Made by a program: the position numbers and the translations under genes. Under the pieces are notes generated by a model. It saw only the letters and a list, made by a program, of their open reading frames with translations, was not told the DNA's origin and searched no databases. Source: Delphinus delphis (Eukaryota > Chordata > Mammalia > Artiodactyla > Delphinidae). From it: 64,000 bases of DNA. The DNA lies in NCBI RefSeq assembly GCF_949987515.2, contig NC_082684.1:15491701-15555700 (forward strand), written 5' to 3'. Positions 1-12,254 of this stretch are shown in pieces (the first letter of the stretch is position 1; each line of letters starts with the position of its first letter).

Positions 1-2832
1 AACCCCAAAGCTAGCAGAAGGAAAGAAATCATAAAAATCAGATCAGAAATAAATGAAAAAGAAATGAAGGAAACAATAGCAAAGATCAATAAAACTAAAA
101 GCTGGTTCTTTGAGAAGATAAACAAAATAGATAAACCACTAGCCAGACTCATTAAGAAAAAAAGGGAGAAGACTCAAATCAATAGAATTAGAAATGAAAA
201 AGGAGAGGTAACAACTGACACTGCAGAAATAAAAGAGATCATGAGAGATTACTACAAGCAACTCTATGCCAATAAAATGGACAATCTGGAAGAAATGGAC
301 AAATTCTTAGAAATGCACAACCTGCCAAGACTGAATCAGGAAGAAATAGAAAATATGAACAGACCAATCACAAGCACTGAAATTGAAACTGTGATTAAAA
401 CTCTTCCAACAAAGAAAAGCCCAGGACCAGATGGCTTCACAGGCGAATTCTATCAAACATTTAGAGAAGAGCTAACACCTATCCTTCTCAAACTCTTCCA
501 AAATATAGCAGAGGGAGGAACACTCCCAAACTCCTTCTACGAGGCCACCATCACCTTGATACCAAAACCAGACAAGGATGTCACAAAGAAAGAAAACTAC
601 AGGCCAATATCACTGATGAACATAGATGCAAAAATCCTCAACAAAATACTAGCAAATAGAATCCAACAGCACATTAAAAGGATCATACACCATGATCAAG
701 TGGGGTTTATTCCAGGAATGCAAGGATTCTTCAATATACGCAAATCTATCAATGTGATAAACCATATTAACAAACTGAAGGAGAAAAACCATATGATCAT
801 CTCAATAGATGCAGAGAAAGCTTTTGACAAAATTCAACACCCATTTATGATAAAAACCCTGCAGAAAGTAGGCATAGAGGGAACTTTCCTCAACATAATA
901 AAGGCCATATATGACAAGCCCACAGCAAACATCATCCTCAATGGTGAAAAACTGAAAGCATTTCCACTAAGATCAGGAACAAGACAAGGTTGCCCACTCT
1001 CACCACTCTTATTCAACATAGTTTTGGAAGTTTTAGCCACAGCAATCAGAGAAGAAAAGGAAATAAAAGGAATCCAAATCGGAAAAGAAGAAGTAAAGCT
1101 GTCACTGTTTGCAGATGACATGATCCTATACATAGAGAACCCTAAAGATGCTACCAGAAAACTACTAGAGCTAATCAATGAATTTGGTAAAGTGGCAGGA
1201 TACAAAATTAATGCACAGAAATCTCTGGCATTCCTATATACTAATGATGAAAAATCTGAAAGTGAAATCAAGAAAACACTCCCATTTACCATTGCAACAA
1301 AAAGAATAAAATATCTAGGAATAAACCTACCTAAGGAGACAAAAGATCTGTATGCAGAAAATTATAAGACACTGATGAAAGAAATTAAAGATGATACAAA
1401 TAGATGGAGAGATATACCATGTTCTTGGATTGGAAGAATCAACATTGTGAAAATGACTCTACTACCCAAAGCAATCCATAGATTCAATGCAATCCCTATC
1501 AAACTACCACTGGCATTTTTCACAGAACTAGAACAAAAAATTTTGCAATTTGTATGGAAACACAAAAGACCCCGAATAGCCAAAGCAATCTTGAGAACGA
1601 AAGAAGGAACTGGAGGAATCAGGCTCCCAGACTTCAGACTATACTACAAAGCTACAGTTATCAAAACGGTATGGTACTGGCACAAAAACAGAAATATAGA
1701 TCAATGGAACAGGATAGAAAGCCCAGAGATAAACCCACGCACATATGGTCACCTTATCTTTGACAAAGGAGGCAGAAATGTACCGTGGAGAAAGGACAGC
1801 CTATTCAATAAGTGGTGCTGGGAAAACTGGACAGCTACATGTAAAAGTATGAAGTTAGATCACTCCCTAACACCATACACAAAAATAAGCTCAAAATGGA
1901 TTAAAGACCTAAATGTAAGGCCAGAAACTATCAAACTCTTAGAGGAAAACATAGGCAGAACACTCTATGACATAAATCACAGCAAGATTCTTTCTGACCC
2001 ACCTCCTAGAGTAATGGAAATAAAAACAAGAGTAAACAAATGGGACCTAATGAAACTTAAAAGCTTTTGCGCAGCAAAGGAAACCATAAAGAAGACCAAA
2101 AGACAACCCTCAGAATGGGAGAAAATATTTGCAAATGAAGCAACTGACAAAGGATTGATCTCCAAAATTTATAAGCAGCTCATGCAGCTTAATAACAAAA
2201 AAACAAACAACCCAATCCAAAAATGGGCAGAAGACGTAAATAAACATTTCTCCAAAGAAGATATACAGAGTGCCAACAAACACATGAAAGAATGCTCAAC
2301 ATCACTAATTATGAGAGAAATGCAAATCAAAACTACAATGAGATATCATCTCACACCAGTCAGAATGGCTATCATCAAAAAATCTAGAAACAATAAATGC
2401 TGGAGAGGGTGTGGAGAAAAGGGAACCCTCTTACACTGTTGGTGGGAATGTAAATTGATACAGCCACTGTGGAGAACAGTATGGAGGTTCCTTAAAAAAC
2501 TACGAATAGAACTACCATATGACCCAGCAATCCCACTACTGGGCATATACCCTGAGAAAACCATAATTCAAAAAGAGTCATGTACCAAAATGTTCATTGC
2601 AGCTCTATTTACAATAGCCCAGAGATGGAAACAACCTAAGTGTCCATCATCGGATGAATGGATAAAGAAGATGTGGCACATATATACAATGGAATATTAC
2701 TCAGCCATAAAAAGAGACGAAATTGAGCTATTTGTAATGAGGTGGATAGACCTAGAGTCTGTCATACAGAGTGAAGTAAGTCAGAAAGAGAGAGACAAAT
2801 ACCGTATGCTAACACATATATATGGAATTTAA
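1..2832 (+). CDS. L1 ORF2p (reverse transcriptase), partial, open to window edge
   Basis: This encodes the endonuclease/reverse transcriptase that copies L1 RNA at nicked genomic DNA. The frame is open from base 1; the first in-window ATG at 64 is internal, because ORF2p is normally about 1275 residues and about 330 N-terminal residues (the endonuclease) would lie to the left. Numbering from that ATG, the RT domain shows SPGPDGF at about 120-126, RPISL at about 180, the motif A aspartate in SIDAEKAFD at about 249, [11 protein letters not shown] at about 307 and the catalytic FADD at 349-352. The C-terminal cysteine-rich segment (CWRGCG...HCWWEC) starts at about 779. It ends in THIYGI and TAA at 2830-2832. 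There are no internal stops in 943 codons, unlike the other L1 copies here. Activity is not shown. Identity is certain. Confidence 0.95.
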   Translation, partial: NPKASRRKEIIKIRSEINEKEMKETIAKINKTKSWFFEKINKIDKPLARLIKKKREKTQINRIRNEKGEVTTDTAEIKEIMRDYYKQLYANKMDNLEEMDKFLEMHNLPRLNQEEIENMNRPITSTEIETVIKTLPTKKSPGPDGFTGEFYQTFREELTPILLKLFQNIAEGGTLPNSFYEATITLIPKPDKDVTKKENYRPISLMNIDAKILNKILANRIQQHIKRIIHHDQVGFIPGMQGFFNIRKSINVINHINKLKEKNHMIISIDAEKAFDKIQHPFMIKTLQKVGIEGTFLNIIKAIYDKPTANIILNGEKLKAFPLRSGTRQGCPLSPLLFNIVLEVLATAIREEKEIKGIQIGKEEVKLSLFADDMILYIENPKDATRKLLELINEFGKVAGYKINAQKSLAFLYTNDEKSESEIKKTLPFTIATKRIKYLGINLPKETKDLYAENYKTLMKEIKDDTNRWRDIPCSWIGRINIVKMTLLPKAIHRFNAIPIKLPLAFFTELEQKILQFVWKHKRPRIAKAILRTKEGTGGIRLPDFRLYYKATVIKTVWYWHKNRNIDQWNRIESPEINPRTYGHLIFDKGGRNVPWRKDSLFNKWCWENWTATCKSMKLDHSLTPYTKISSKWIKDLNVRPETIKLLEENIGRTLYDINHSKILSDPPPRVMEIKTRVNKWDLMKLKSFCAAKETIKKTKRQPSEWEKIFANEATDKGLISKIYKQLMQLNNKKTNNPIQKWAEDVNKHFSKEDIQSANKHMKECSTSLIMREMQIKTTMRYHLTPVRMAIIKKSRNNKCWRGCGEKGTLLHCWWECKLIQPLWRTVWRFLKKLRIELPYDPAIPLLGIYPEKTIIQKESCTKMFIAALFTIAQRWKQPKCPSSDEWIKKMWHIYTMEYYSAIKRDEIELFVMRWIDLESVIQSEVSQKERDKYRMLTHIYGI

Positions 2833-3208
2833 AAAAAAAATGTCATGAAAAACCTAGGGGTGAAACAGGAATAAAGACACAGCCTTACTAGAGAATGGAC
2901 TTGAGGCTATGGGGAGGGGGAAGTGTAAACGGTGACAAAGCGATAAAGAGGCATGGACATATATACACTACCAAACGTAAGGTAGATAGCTAGTGGGAAG
3001 CAGCCGCATAGCACAGGGAGATCAGCTCGGTGCTTTGTGACCGCCTGGAGGGGTGGGATAGAGAGGGTGGGAGGGAGGGAGACGCAAGCGGGAAGAGATA
3101 TAGGAATATATGTATATATATAACTGATTCATTTTGTTGTGAAGCTGAAACTAACATACCATTGTAAAGCAATTATACTCCAATAAAGATGTTAAAAAAA
3201 AAAAAAAA
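1..3208 (+). mobile_element. LINE-1 3' portion, cut by left window edge
   Basis: This is an L1 non-LTR retrotransposon in + orientation. It contains the ORF2 C-terminal three quarters (1-2832), a 3' UTR (2833-3193) and a poly(A) tail (3194-3208). The 3' UTR has the purine/G-rich tract typical of L1 (about 3047-3092) and an AATAAA signal at 3182-3187 just before the tail. The 5' part lies outside the window, so it is unknown whether the copy is full length. The TSD cannot be checked because the left flank is missing. The intact reading frame and clean A tail point to a fairly young copy. Confidence 0.95.
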
Positions 3209-3539
3209 GAACATACAGACTCATTGGAGTGGAAACCAGCAATATGTGCAACCAGGGATCACATCAATTTTCAGTCAGAAAAGATTTATTACATGCTAGA
3301 GATAGAGCACTTTGAGACAATGTCAAAAACATTGAAGGTAGTTCTCATTTTCCCATTTGAGGAAGTGCTTGATAAATATCTGTTGATATTGATGTTGATG
3401 CAAAAAAAATGGTTTTAAATACAAACTATGAGATGCCAGAGATACAGAATGAATAATGCATGTAAACAAGTTCAATAAAACCTATCCGGGTAATGGATAC
3501 AAGTGAAGACACAGGACTGGGCAATTCTACTTCTGCACA
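3209..3539. other. No recognised feature
   Basis: AT-rich unique-looking sequence between the L1 tail and an old L2 copy. No gene, RNA or repeat was recognised. Confidence 0.4.
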
Positions 3540-4400
3540 CATGGTTGGTGAAGGGCTTTGCAGTCAGCAGCTCAGGAAAAGGTTCACAACAGCATGGAGC
3601 CATGTGACCAGGAAAGAAAGTGTGGAAGGAAAGAAGAGGCAAAGGTGGGCTGAATGTGACACATGATACAGTGGAGTTTGCATGAAAAGCCCCCAGAGAA
3701 GTTTTATAAGGGAATAAAAGCAACTTGACTGATGAAGAGTGAAGGACAGGAGATTGCTTAGGACACTATGGCAGGAGTCAAGGTGTGAGAAGCTGGGAGT
3801 AAGGAGAATGGACAGAAGAGGCCGAAAAATATTAAGGTAGAATCCATAGGACTTGGACACTTGATTGGATATGTGGAGGGCATTTGGCTAAGGAAAAAGA
3901 GGAATCTAAGCTAGCTCCCAGGTTTCCAGGTTATGAGGGGGCACCAGTCACGAAGATCAGAATGAAGGAGAAAGAATAAGTTGAGAAAAAAAGGGATTAA
4001 ATTCAAATGGGACATAATGATTTTAAGTGTCTCTAGGACAGCCAGATGGAGATGTTCTCTTGATAACTGGAGACAGATACATGTCAGAAGCCATAGAAAG
4101 AGGTCAGGGAGAGAGAGAAAATTTGAGACTCATCTAATCATACGTCTGCTCACTGAAGGCAATGGAGAGGATGAGATACACCATGGAGAGTTTGTGGAAT
4201 GAGAAGACAGCCAAAGAAAGAACCCTGCAGACCCCCAGCATTCAGGGACAGCTACTGAAAAGAGGAAAGATGAACCATACCAAGAAGAAACAGTCAGAGA
4301 TGTAATAAAGCAGGTGTAAGAAAACCAGGTGAGTGTGGCTTCATGAAGCCAAAGCACAGAGAGAATTTCAAAAAAGCAGAGGCATTTCAACCATGTTAAA
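3540..4400 (-). mobile_element. L2 fragment (CR1-like LINE)
   Basis: The + strand carries the reverse complement of L2 coding sequence: 'ggacttggacacttgattggatatg' type sequence followed by 'ctcccaggttt' at about 3915. These are characteristic of the RT C-terminal part of L2. It is heavily diverged with many stops. Boundaries are approximate. Confidence 0.6.
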
Positions 4401-5009
4401 TTCTGTAAAGAGATGATGGAAACTAAAAGCTAAAAAAAAAAAATCACTGGATTTGGTCATTAATCATCTATTTACAATATTTGTCAGAGAAGTCAAAAGA
4501 GAATAGGCACAGAAATCTGAGTGCAATAGGCTGAGGCAAGAAATAGACCTAAAGAAATAGACATATAAATACAGCTTACTCTTCCAAGGGACAGACACTA
4601 GTGCAAATGATTTTAAAATACTTGCAAAGCCACATGCCTATGTGTGAATTAATAAAAGTGTTATGCTTTTTGGCTATTTACCACGTAGTAGATGTTCTTT
4701 CAGAATTTTAAAGCTATAGAGTTCTATTACTGGCAGTTGCATAAACCGCTGATTCTGGGGTGGAACTTTTTCTCTAAAGTGGATAGGATCCGAGGTAACG
4801 TGTTTACAGTCTTTTTGCTCAGGAAGAAGTGATACTTCCTCTTGGGTTCTTTACGGAAAAGTGAGCTCATTATTAGCACTAACATAAGAATTATTCTGCT
4901 TTTTAAGTTAAAAAAAAAACGAAGTAAATAATTCTCAGCACTACATAAGCAAATCACTACTTGATACTACTTAAAGGAGTCACTAACGATTTATCTATAT
5001 ACCAATGTA
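4401..5009. other. No recognised feature
   Basis: AT-rich sequence with a few A runs. No gene or confident repeat was seen. Confidence 0.4.
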
Positions 5010-5205
5010 AAGATGACTAACATTTATTGAGTCTTACTCTAGTTAGTAGTCTTCCTACTAGCCCTTGGTACTGTTATTATCTCCATCTTACAGAGGGAAG
5101 AACTGAGACTTAGTTATCTGCTCAAAGTCATCCAGCTAGTGAGTGGCAGAATCAGAATTTGAACTCATATTGACTCAAGATCCTACACCCTCAACCAAAT
5201 GTGCA
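5010..5205 (+). mobile_element. MIR SINE
   Basis: The MIR core is readable: 'attatctccatcttacaga' followed by 'gaactgagact', 'tcatccagctagtgagtgg' and 'cagaatttgaactca'. This ancient tRNA-derived SINE is common to all mammals. The copy is diverged and its ends are approximate. Confidence 0.75.
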
Positions 5206-5214
5206 ACTTGAACT

Positions 5215-6390
5215 TTTGAAAGTACAAATACTCTAGTCACACTGCATTTCTCCCTATTCTTTGTACACTTCATGTACTTTCAGGATTTTGTGCCTTTGCA
5301 TATGCTGTCCCATACCTGCAGTGTCCTTATCTCCTTCCCCCATGCCTTGTGTCTTGTTGGTATAGATCCAAGCCAAATTTCAACTCTACTTTGAGCTCCA
5401 ATTCTTCAAAGACCTGTCTGCAAGATACTCTCAATACTACAAACAATAAATGCTGAAGAGGGTGTGGAGAAAAGGGAAACCTCTTACACTACTGGTGGGA
5501 ATGTAAATTGATACAGTCACTATGGAGAACAGTATGGAGGTTCCTTAAAAAACTAAAAATAGAACTACCATGTGACCCAGCTATCCCACTACTGGACATA
5601 TACCCAGAGAAAACCATAATTCAAAGGGGCACGTGCACCCCAATATTCACTGCAGCACTATTTACAATAGCCAGGATATAGAAACAACCTAAATGTCCAT
5701 CAACAGAGGAATGGATAAAGAAGATGTAGTGCATATACACAATGGAATATTACTCAGCCATAGAAAGGAATGAAACTGGGTCATTTGTAGAGACATGGAT
5801 GGACCTAGAGACTGTCATACAGACTGAAGTAAGTCAGAAAGAGAAAAACAAATATTGTATATTAATGTATGTATGTGGAATCTGAAAAGATTGGTATAGA
5901 CGATCTTATTTACAAAGCAGAAATAGAGCCACAGACATAGAGAACAAACATATGTATACCAATGGGGAAAGGGGGGCTGGGATGAATTGGGAGATTGGGA
6001 TTGACATATATACACTATTGATACTATGTATAAAATAGATAACTAAATGAGAACCCATTGTATAGCTCAGGAAACTCTACTCAGTGCTCTGTGGTGACCT
6101 AAATGGGAAGGAAATCCAAAAAAGACGGGTTATATGTATATGTATAGCTGATTTGCTTTGCTGTACTAACAACTAACACAACATTATAAAGCAACTGTAC
6201 TCCAATAAAAATTAAAAAAAAAAACCGATACTCTCAGTAGCCCTCTTATAAAACTTATTGTGCTACGTTGTAATGTCTGTCTCCCTAGCAGACTTTAATG
6301 TCATTTAGCCCTTTTCCAAAAGCCCAGCACATGGTACATAGTAGTAGGCATTTCGTAGATGTTTGTTGAATGACTAGCTGAATAAAGTTC
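5215..6390 (+). mobile_element. L2 3' end, split by an L1 insertion
   Basis: Two halves, about 5215-5436 and 6227-6390, flank the L1 at 5437-6224. The right half ends in the L2 3' terminal motif (cacatggtacatagtagtagg followed by gtttgttgaatga). The left half has the 'gcctttgcatatgctgt' and 'ttcaaagacctgtct' L2 landmarks. The L1 is therefore younger than this L2 copy. Confidence 0.65.
5437..6224 (+). mobile_element. 5'-truncated LINE-1, with TSD
   Basis: This contains the last part of L1 ORF2 (from the cysteine-rich region 'aataaatgctgaagagggtg' at 5446) plus the 3' UTR and an A tail at about 6213-6224. The TSD is gatactctcaata (5424-5436) against gatactctcagta (6227-6239), 12 of 13 matching. 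The frame is broken by substitutions, and the 3' UTR differs from that of the copy at the left edge, so it is a different L1 subfamily. Confidence 0.9.
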
Positions 6391-6430
6391 AATAAATACT
6401 ATACTTTTCTACTAAATGCAGAACTAACAG

Positions 6431-6431
<1 letters not shown>

Positions 6432-6486
<55 letters not shown>
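6432..6486. repeat. (AT)n microsatellite
   Basis: About 27 uninterrupted AT units lie between the left TSD (taacagttatat, 6425-6436) and the poly(T) of the adjacent inverted SINE. It probably grew from the TSD/tail junction after the SINE inserted. Likely length-polymorphic. Confidence 0.95.
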
Positions 6487-6502
<16 letters not shown>

Positions 6503-6693
6503 CGGTACGCGGGCCTCTCACTGTTGTGGCCTCTCCCGTTGCGGAGCACAGGCTCTGGACACGCAGGCTCAGTGGCCATGACTCACAGGCCCAGCTGCTG
6601 CACGGTATGTGGGATCTTCCCAGACCGGGGCACAAACCCGTGTCCCCTGCATCGGCAGGCAGACTCTCAACCACTGCGCCACCAGGGAAGCCC
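6486..6693 (-). mobile_element. CHR-type SINE (tRNA-Glu derived)
   Basis: On the - strand this reads 'gcttccctggtggcgcagtgg' through to 'cgcgtaccg' and the A tail (poly T at 6486-6502 on +). The TSD taacagttatat is at 6425-6436 and 6694-6705, a perfect 12-bp match. The tRNA-like head, with A and B box positions, is at the right. CHR SINEs are a cetartiodactyl family strongly expanded in whales. Confidence 0.95.
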
Positions 6694-6705
6694 TAACAGT
6701 TATAT

Positions 6706-7047
6706 TTTTAAATAAATAATTTAATGTTTGAATATACACTTTGCCATCTATTTAAATGTTTAGGGAACTAATTTTAACCATTTCAAAACTTAGTGCTATA
6801 TAACTTTTTCTTTAAAATGCCAAAGCCTCTGAAGATCAGTCTATGTAAGTAGCGTTTACCTAAAGCAATTTGAAAATTATTTTTCACTTGAAGGAGGTAA
6901 AAGTCAGTCAAACTGGTTTTTGTTCTTTATTTTTTTTAATGACCAGTTTAAAGATCTTTGTGCATTTTAAGGTACTTTAATTATTGTACAAACTATGAAA
7001 AATTTCTCTTATTTTAAGATAATGGATATATTTTTCTAATATAACTT
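6706..7047. other. No recognised feature
   Basis: AT-rich sequence with no recognised gene or repeat. Confidence 0.4.
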
Positions 7048-7290
7048 TTCTCTTTTTTTTAGTTTTTTAAAATCTTTATTGGAGTATAGTTGATTTACAA
7101 TGTTGCGTTAGTTCCTTCTGTACAGCAAAGTGAATCAGTTATACATATACATATATCCACTCTTTTTTTAGATTATTTTTCCATATACGTCATTACAGAG
7201 TATTGAGAAGAGTTCCCTGTGCTATACAGTAGGTTCTTATTAGTTATCTATTTTATATATAGTAGTGTGTCTGTGTCAATCCCAGCAATA
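7048..7290 (-). mobile_element. L1 3' UTR fragment
   Basis: 'ctttattggagtatagttga' followed by 'acagcaaagtgaatcagtta' and 'gttccctgtgctatacagta' is the reverse complement of a cetartiodactyl L1 3' UTR. It consists of 3' UTR only. Confidence 0.8.
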
Positions 7291-7409
7291 TAACTTTTCT
7301 ATATGTATAATTCCAATATTGTTAGATAAATTATTAAGATCTCAAATATTTTCGGAAAATTTTATTGACACTTCATATGTTTTCTTGATACAATCCTCTT
7401 AATTTCTTA

Positions 7410-7505
7410 TTCATTTGCCAAGCATTTATTGAGTGCTCACCTGTGCCAGGCACTTTCTAAACTATGGGGATACAGTACAGACTAGAGCAAAATCTCTCTC
7501 CTCTT
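7410..7505 (-). mobile_element. L2 3' end fragment
   Basis: 'catttattgagtgctcacct' then 'gtgccaggcac' and 'ggggatacagtacag' is the reverse complement of the L2 3' terminus. Confidence 0.65.
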
Positions 7506-9129
7506 ATGGATGGGAGAGAAAGTGATAACTATTGGTAAACTAGGAATATAAGGACATTTCCTTATGTCCTTGTTAAAGTATAGCTATAGCATGTTAAAGT
7601 ATAGCTATCTTAAACCACATTCAACAGTACAACCTTACAAGCATCCCCAGTAAAATCTGGCATAAGACATGCTAGCACTACTATTATTTAATATTGTTCA
7701 GAAAATTATAGTCAATGCAATGAACAGAATAAGACATTTGGCTATTGGAAGGCAAAGCCAAAGTAATTATTATTTGCCAATTGCTGATAATTGTCTTTCT
7801 AGGAAATTTTGTTATACAGGAAAGCTCTTGGGCTTTTAAAAATATTTATTTAGTATTCCATAATTTATTAGACACTTTGATTCAGTGATTTTGAATGCTA
7901 CCTTAATTATGTGCTAAATTATAGGATAGAATGAATGCTGTTTCTGGATTGTCTAAACAAGGCCATTGATATGAAGGTCAATATTTATGAAAATATAACA
8001 CAACTTTAATTACTACAGCTCTGTTTACAAATCTTCACATTTTCTCAAGTCTTCAAACTTATGTAAAACTTTATTCATAGACAAACTACTTTATGCAATG
8101 AAGTTAGTCACAATCTAATATTCCTGGCGTTTCAAATATTTGAGAAATAATTTTTCCTAGCCTGGTGGGAAATATTCTCTGAATACTCTGCTACTACCAT
8201 TGTAATTTCCAAATTGAAAAGCACTGTAAAACTAGTGACTTCCCTAAAAATAAATAAAATGCTTCTCAATTTCTGTACATGAGCTGCGTTTCATTAACCT
8301 CAAATTGTTGACCATCTGCCAAGATCCATTTTCTTCTTGCGGCTCTCCCAATGAAGTCATCACTTGTTATTTTGGCAAATGTCTTAGAAACGTGAAAGTA
8401 CAATTATTAAACATTTCGTTTTATTCTAAATTTGCTTGTTTCAGTCTGAATTTCACAGGCAATTACACATCCACTAAGGTGAGCATCTAGGTGTTCTAAC
8501 GAATATTTATCAAGTCTCTCTGATTCATATCACATACGACAGCCTAAACAGTTTTAAACCAAACACATAAGGAGAGGCTGATTGCATTCAGTTGCTTTTT
8601 CCATCAAGCTTCTTGTACTCTGAAAATCGGATGCTGAAGTCTGAAAATGAATTAATTTTCAATAATTGAAGTAAGCTTAGAACTCTGCTGATATAAATTC
8701 TATTTATGTGACAATCACTTCTGGCTCCATGTCATACTCTTTCGATTGAACATGATACGAAAGAGTGCCTTATTTCTATTCATTGGTAAGTGGTCGTGCA
8801 GATCCTTTTCAAATTATTTTTAAAAAGAAAAATAGACCTAGATTTTCTTTTAGCTAAAATAATGACATTGTGATCAAACCAAAATCTACTTATCATATGG
8901 CATTTATATACAGGGAATCCTGGTATAAATATTTAAAATGCAAACTAAAAGTACTGGTTTTTAAAATGCAATATACATTATATGCTTACATCCCTGCCTG
9001 CTATAATACTTTGATCTACCACAAGGACACTTATATACACCTATGACAGGAGGGCAGTGTGTAATTAAATGTCTTTGATTTGGCGAGAGTACTGCTCTTT
9101 AAAAAAAATTAAGTTCTGTAATGCTCTAA
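7506..9129. other. Unique intergenic sequence
   Basis: No gene was recognised. A 17-bp direct repeat (tgttaaagtatagctat) occurs at 7571-7587 and 7592-7608. A small inverted repeat, ACTCTTTCG/CGAAAGAGT, is at 8736-8744 and 8758-8766. The region around 8300-8900 looks like old unique DNA; short open frames there have no recognisable domain. Confidence 0.4.
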
Positions 9130-9612
9130 CACCACCATCCAAACTCCCTACCAAGGTCTAAAGGTCCTACAGGTCCTAGCTCCTGCCTACTTCTCTGGCC
9201 ATATCTTACCCGTTCTGATTTGCTCACTCCACTGAAGTGACAATGGCCTCCTTATTGGTCCTTGACTGGGCTTAGCAGAATAGTGTTTGCTGACAGCCAC
9301 ACTCTTCCCCCAGGTAGCCACTTGCTTCACTCTGTCACTTCATAAAGTTCCCCACTGAAATGTCACTTTATTAAAGAGGTTCTCCCTGCAAATCATTCCC
9401 AACTCATTTCCCTGCCACATTTTTCTCCACAGCACCTATGGCCACCTGATATATTTCATTTGTATGCGTATATATATTTACTGTCTCTCTCTACCCTTAC
9501 CCACTCTTTCCCAGGATGCAAGCACCGAGAGTAGAAAGTCTGCTGCATCTTCAGTGCCTAGAATAGTGTTTGGCACATAATATGTACTCAAAAAATACTT
9601 GCTGAAAATGGC
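9130..9612 (+). mobile_element. L2 3' end
   Basis: L2 landmarks in order are 'ctcctgcctacttctctgg', 'aaatgtcactttattaaaga', 'gagagtagaaagtctgctg' and the terminal 'agtgtttggcacataatatg'. Diverged copy. Confidence 0.7.
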
Positions 9613-10169
9613 TTTCTTTCCAATAATATTATACTTAATAATACAAGTTCTGGATCACTATTTGAGTTTAAAGATCCAACTATTAATTAGTATCTTGAGA
9701 AATATTAAGACTTGGTAGTGTAGATTATTTAACTGAACATAAAACCTACACCTCTTCATCAAACCAAACAGAAAACTGTCATCTCAAGAACCTCTGCACC
9801 TTTATTCTATTCTCTTCACAATGCCTGGCCTTGGCCCTCCCTCCATTGTTAGAGGAAATAACAGAGTGCTACCCTACAGTATTCTTACTAGATGGGTTTA
9901 GGAGAGAAACACAATGAAAAGGGAATCCAGAAGAGTCATCTGCCCAGCAGACCTACCTCATTCACATCCTGACCACTCATCCCTGAACCCCCGCTGGCAC
10001 CTGAGAAGAGGAGGAATGGCTAGAGTTAACATCTCACTGCAAGGTGGAACATATTTTTGTCTTCTTGTGAAAGTCTCATATTTATACTTACTGGCATTCC
10101 CCTTTCCTTCCCTCATATTCTGAGAAATTTTCCATTTTACTCTGGAAGTTCCAAATTTTTAAGTGTTTA

Positions 10170-10615
10170 TAGGGCTTTGAATTCCATGACATTATTCCTT
10201 TTCCTTAGGATACTGTGGCAAACTGTATTATTGTCCCCAGTTATTCATTCATCCCTTCTCTACAGGAAGATTAAACATCCACCCCCTACTGCCCTGTGAC
10301 TTCCCTGCCCCCACTGACATTGGAGTCGGCCATGTGACTTGCTGTGGTCAATGGGTTATGAGCAGAAAAAATACACTCCATGTTTTACCAGAATCCTTAA
10401 GAGCCTTTGTGTGGTTGGCTTTTGTTCTTTTCCCTCTGCTTCTCCAGCCTGAGTTCTAGAGTGAGATGACAGGGGGAACAAAGGACAGCCAAACGACAGC
10501 ACTGCAGCTGACCCTCAAATGCCAACATGCAATGTGAACAGGAAAGAAATGTGATTGTTGTAAGTTCCTGAGAAGTTTGGGTCATTTGTTATTGCAGCAA
10601 AACTGACAAATGCTA
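10170..10615 (+). mobile_element. Old LTR/MER-like interspersed repeat
   Basis: The sequence resembles a common mammalian repeat with 'ggccatgtgacttgctgtgg', 'aagagcctttgtgtggttgg' and a 'gttattgcagcaaaactgac ... taatac' end. I recognise the repeat but cannot name the subfamily. It is probably a MaLR-type or similar LTR. Confidence 0.4.
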
Positions 10616-10889
10616 ATACGTTCACACTCATTTTTTTTCTCCCACGATTAGATTTTGGACATCCACTGATAGAAAGTTAGCAAGATGCAGCTAACTTCCA
10701 CAGGAAGAACACTGCTACATTTTCCTGAAGGGCACATGAAAAGAAATACAAATATATATCATGTTCCTAGATAGGAAGATCAGATAGTGATAAGTTTCAG
10801 TTCTCTTCAAATTACCCTATAAATGCTGTGTGTTTTTAGTAACTAGAATTATTGAGTCTGACAATCATCAGGAAGAACAGCCCCCTCCA

Positions 10890-11700
10890 AAATTGAGAAA
10901 GAATAATAATAAGGGGGGATTTGCCTTACAAGATATCAAAAACTTACATTAAAGCTATAGTAATCAAAACAAGAAGGTACTAGAACAGGTTACCAAAGAG
11001 ACCAATGGACTAGAATAGAGAAGCCAGAAATGGCTGCAGATATATGACAACTTAACATACGACAAACATGGTATTTCAAAATGGTAAGGAAAAGATAGCC
11101 TTTCCAACAGATTGTGTAGGGGATAGTTAGCTTTCCTTCTGGGGAAAAAAAAAATGAGTCAACTCACCAGTGTACAAAAATAAAGACCTCCTGGTTAAAA
11201 CAAATTCCAAAAGTAAAAGAAGAAAAGTTAGAAAGCTTTTTTTTTTTAATCTTCAGCAGGAGAAATTTTTACCAAACAGGCACAAAAACCCAAAAGTTGT
11301 CATTGAAAGATTGGCTTATTTGACTATGTAACACATTTTACTCCTATAAAGCAAAAGAAACCAAGAATAAAGTTTAAAAAAATTGTAAAACACATGACAG
11401 ATAAAGTATAAACATATGCGGAGTTGATCCACCTCCCTGTTAATCAGAGAAATAAAAATTAGAGCAGCACTTATTTTTCACTCAGCAGGTTAGGAAAAGT
11501 TAGAAAGATAAAAATTGTGTTGGCAAGAATACGAAGAAAGAAACCCTTTCATCCACTGTAGGATTACTGGGAATTTTGACAACCTTTTTAGAAAATAACC
11601 TAAAGTTTAAAATAGAAAAAACCTTTGATCTCACTTTTGGAAATTTAGCTTTCAGGGAAAGAAAAAGCATGCTTTTAATATATCTTCAATTTTTATAATG
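10890..11700 (+). mobile_element. Old L1M ORF2 fragment
   Basis: Remnants of L1 ORF2 are readable, such as 'aaagctatagtaatcaaaac' followed by 'agaccaatggactagaatag', and later 'gaaataaaaattagagcag'. Many indels and stops mark an old copy. Confidence 0.7.
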
Positions 11701-11739
11701 AAAATCAATGTATTAGTTTTATAATATAAATTTTAAAAT

Positions 11740-11970
11740 TTAATATCACACTTCCAACCTCCACCTCATGTGCACCCCTATTCTTTTCAATAGCTTTACA
11801 CATTCCAGGAATGTCCTCCTTTTCCTTTACAAGTTATCTACCTACCAAATTTTAGGCCCAGCTTAAATTGCTTCTACTCTCTAAATTTTTACTTATTCCT
11901 GCAGAGTATACTTGTGATCCTACCTTAACAGCAGTTTTTATGTCCCCAATTGAACATGGTTTTATAATTA
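11740..11970 (+). mobile_element. Probable L2 fragment
   Basis: 'ttccaggaatgtcctccttt' followed by sequence resembling the L2 C-terminal coding region. Weak match. Confidence 0.4.
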
Positions 11971-12034
11971 AACTTTTTAAAAAAAATATAGTAGCGTTGT
12001 CCCCCTAACTATTAGTAGTCACTGCTGAATACAC

Positions 12035-12225
12035 CTAGACCTGAGATTCTCAACCCTGGCTACCCACTAGAATCATCTGGGTAGCTTTCACAAAATACAG
12101 ATGCTCAAATCTCACTCAAATCCAATTAAGTCTGAGTCTCTAAAACTGAGTCCTTGGTATTAGTAAATTTTGAATGTTCCCTAAGTGATTCTAAGGTGTA
12201 GCCAGTGTTGACCACCATGACACTA
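12035..12225 (+). mobile_element. MER5-type hAT-Charlie MITE
   Basis: 'gagattctcaaccctggcta' and 'tagaatcatctgggtagctt' at the left and a matching right half identify a non-autonomous hAT-Charlie element of the MER5 group. Confidence 0.7.
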
Positions 12226-12254
12226 GATGCTCCATAAAAAATTACTTGTTAGTT

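Noticed and set aside
834..1292. 152-codon - strand frame
   Set aside because: Antisense shadow of L1 ORF2; the same shadow occurs in the other L1 copies.
3047..3092. Stand-alone G-quadruplex regulatory element
   Set aside because: The purine tract is a standard part of the L1 3' UTR and recurs in the copies at 29.5 and 63.9 kb.
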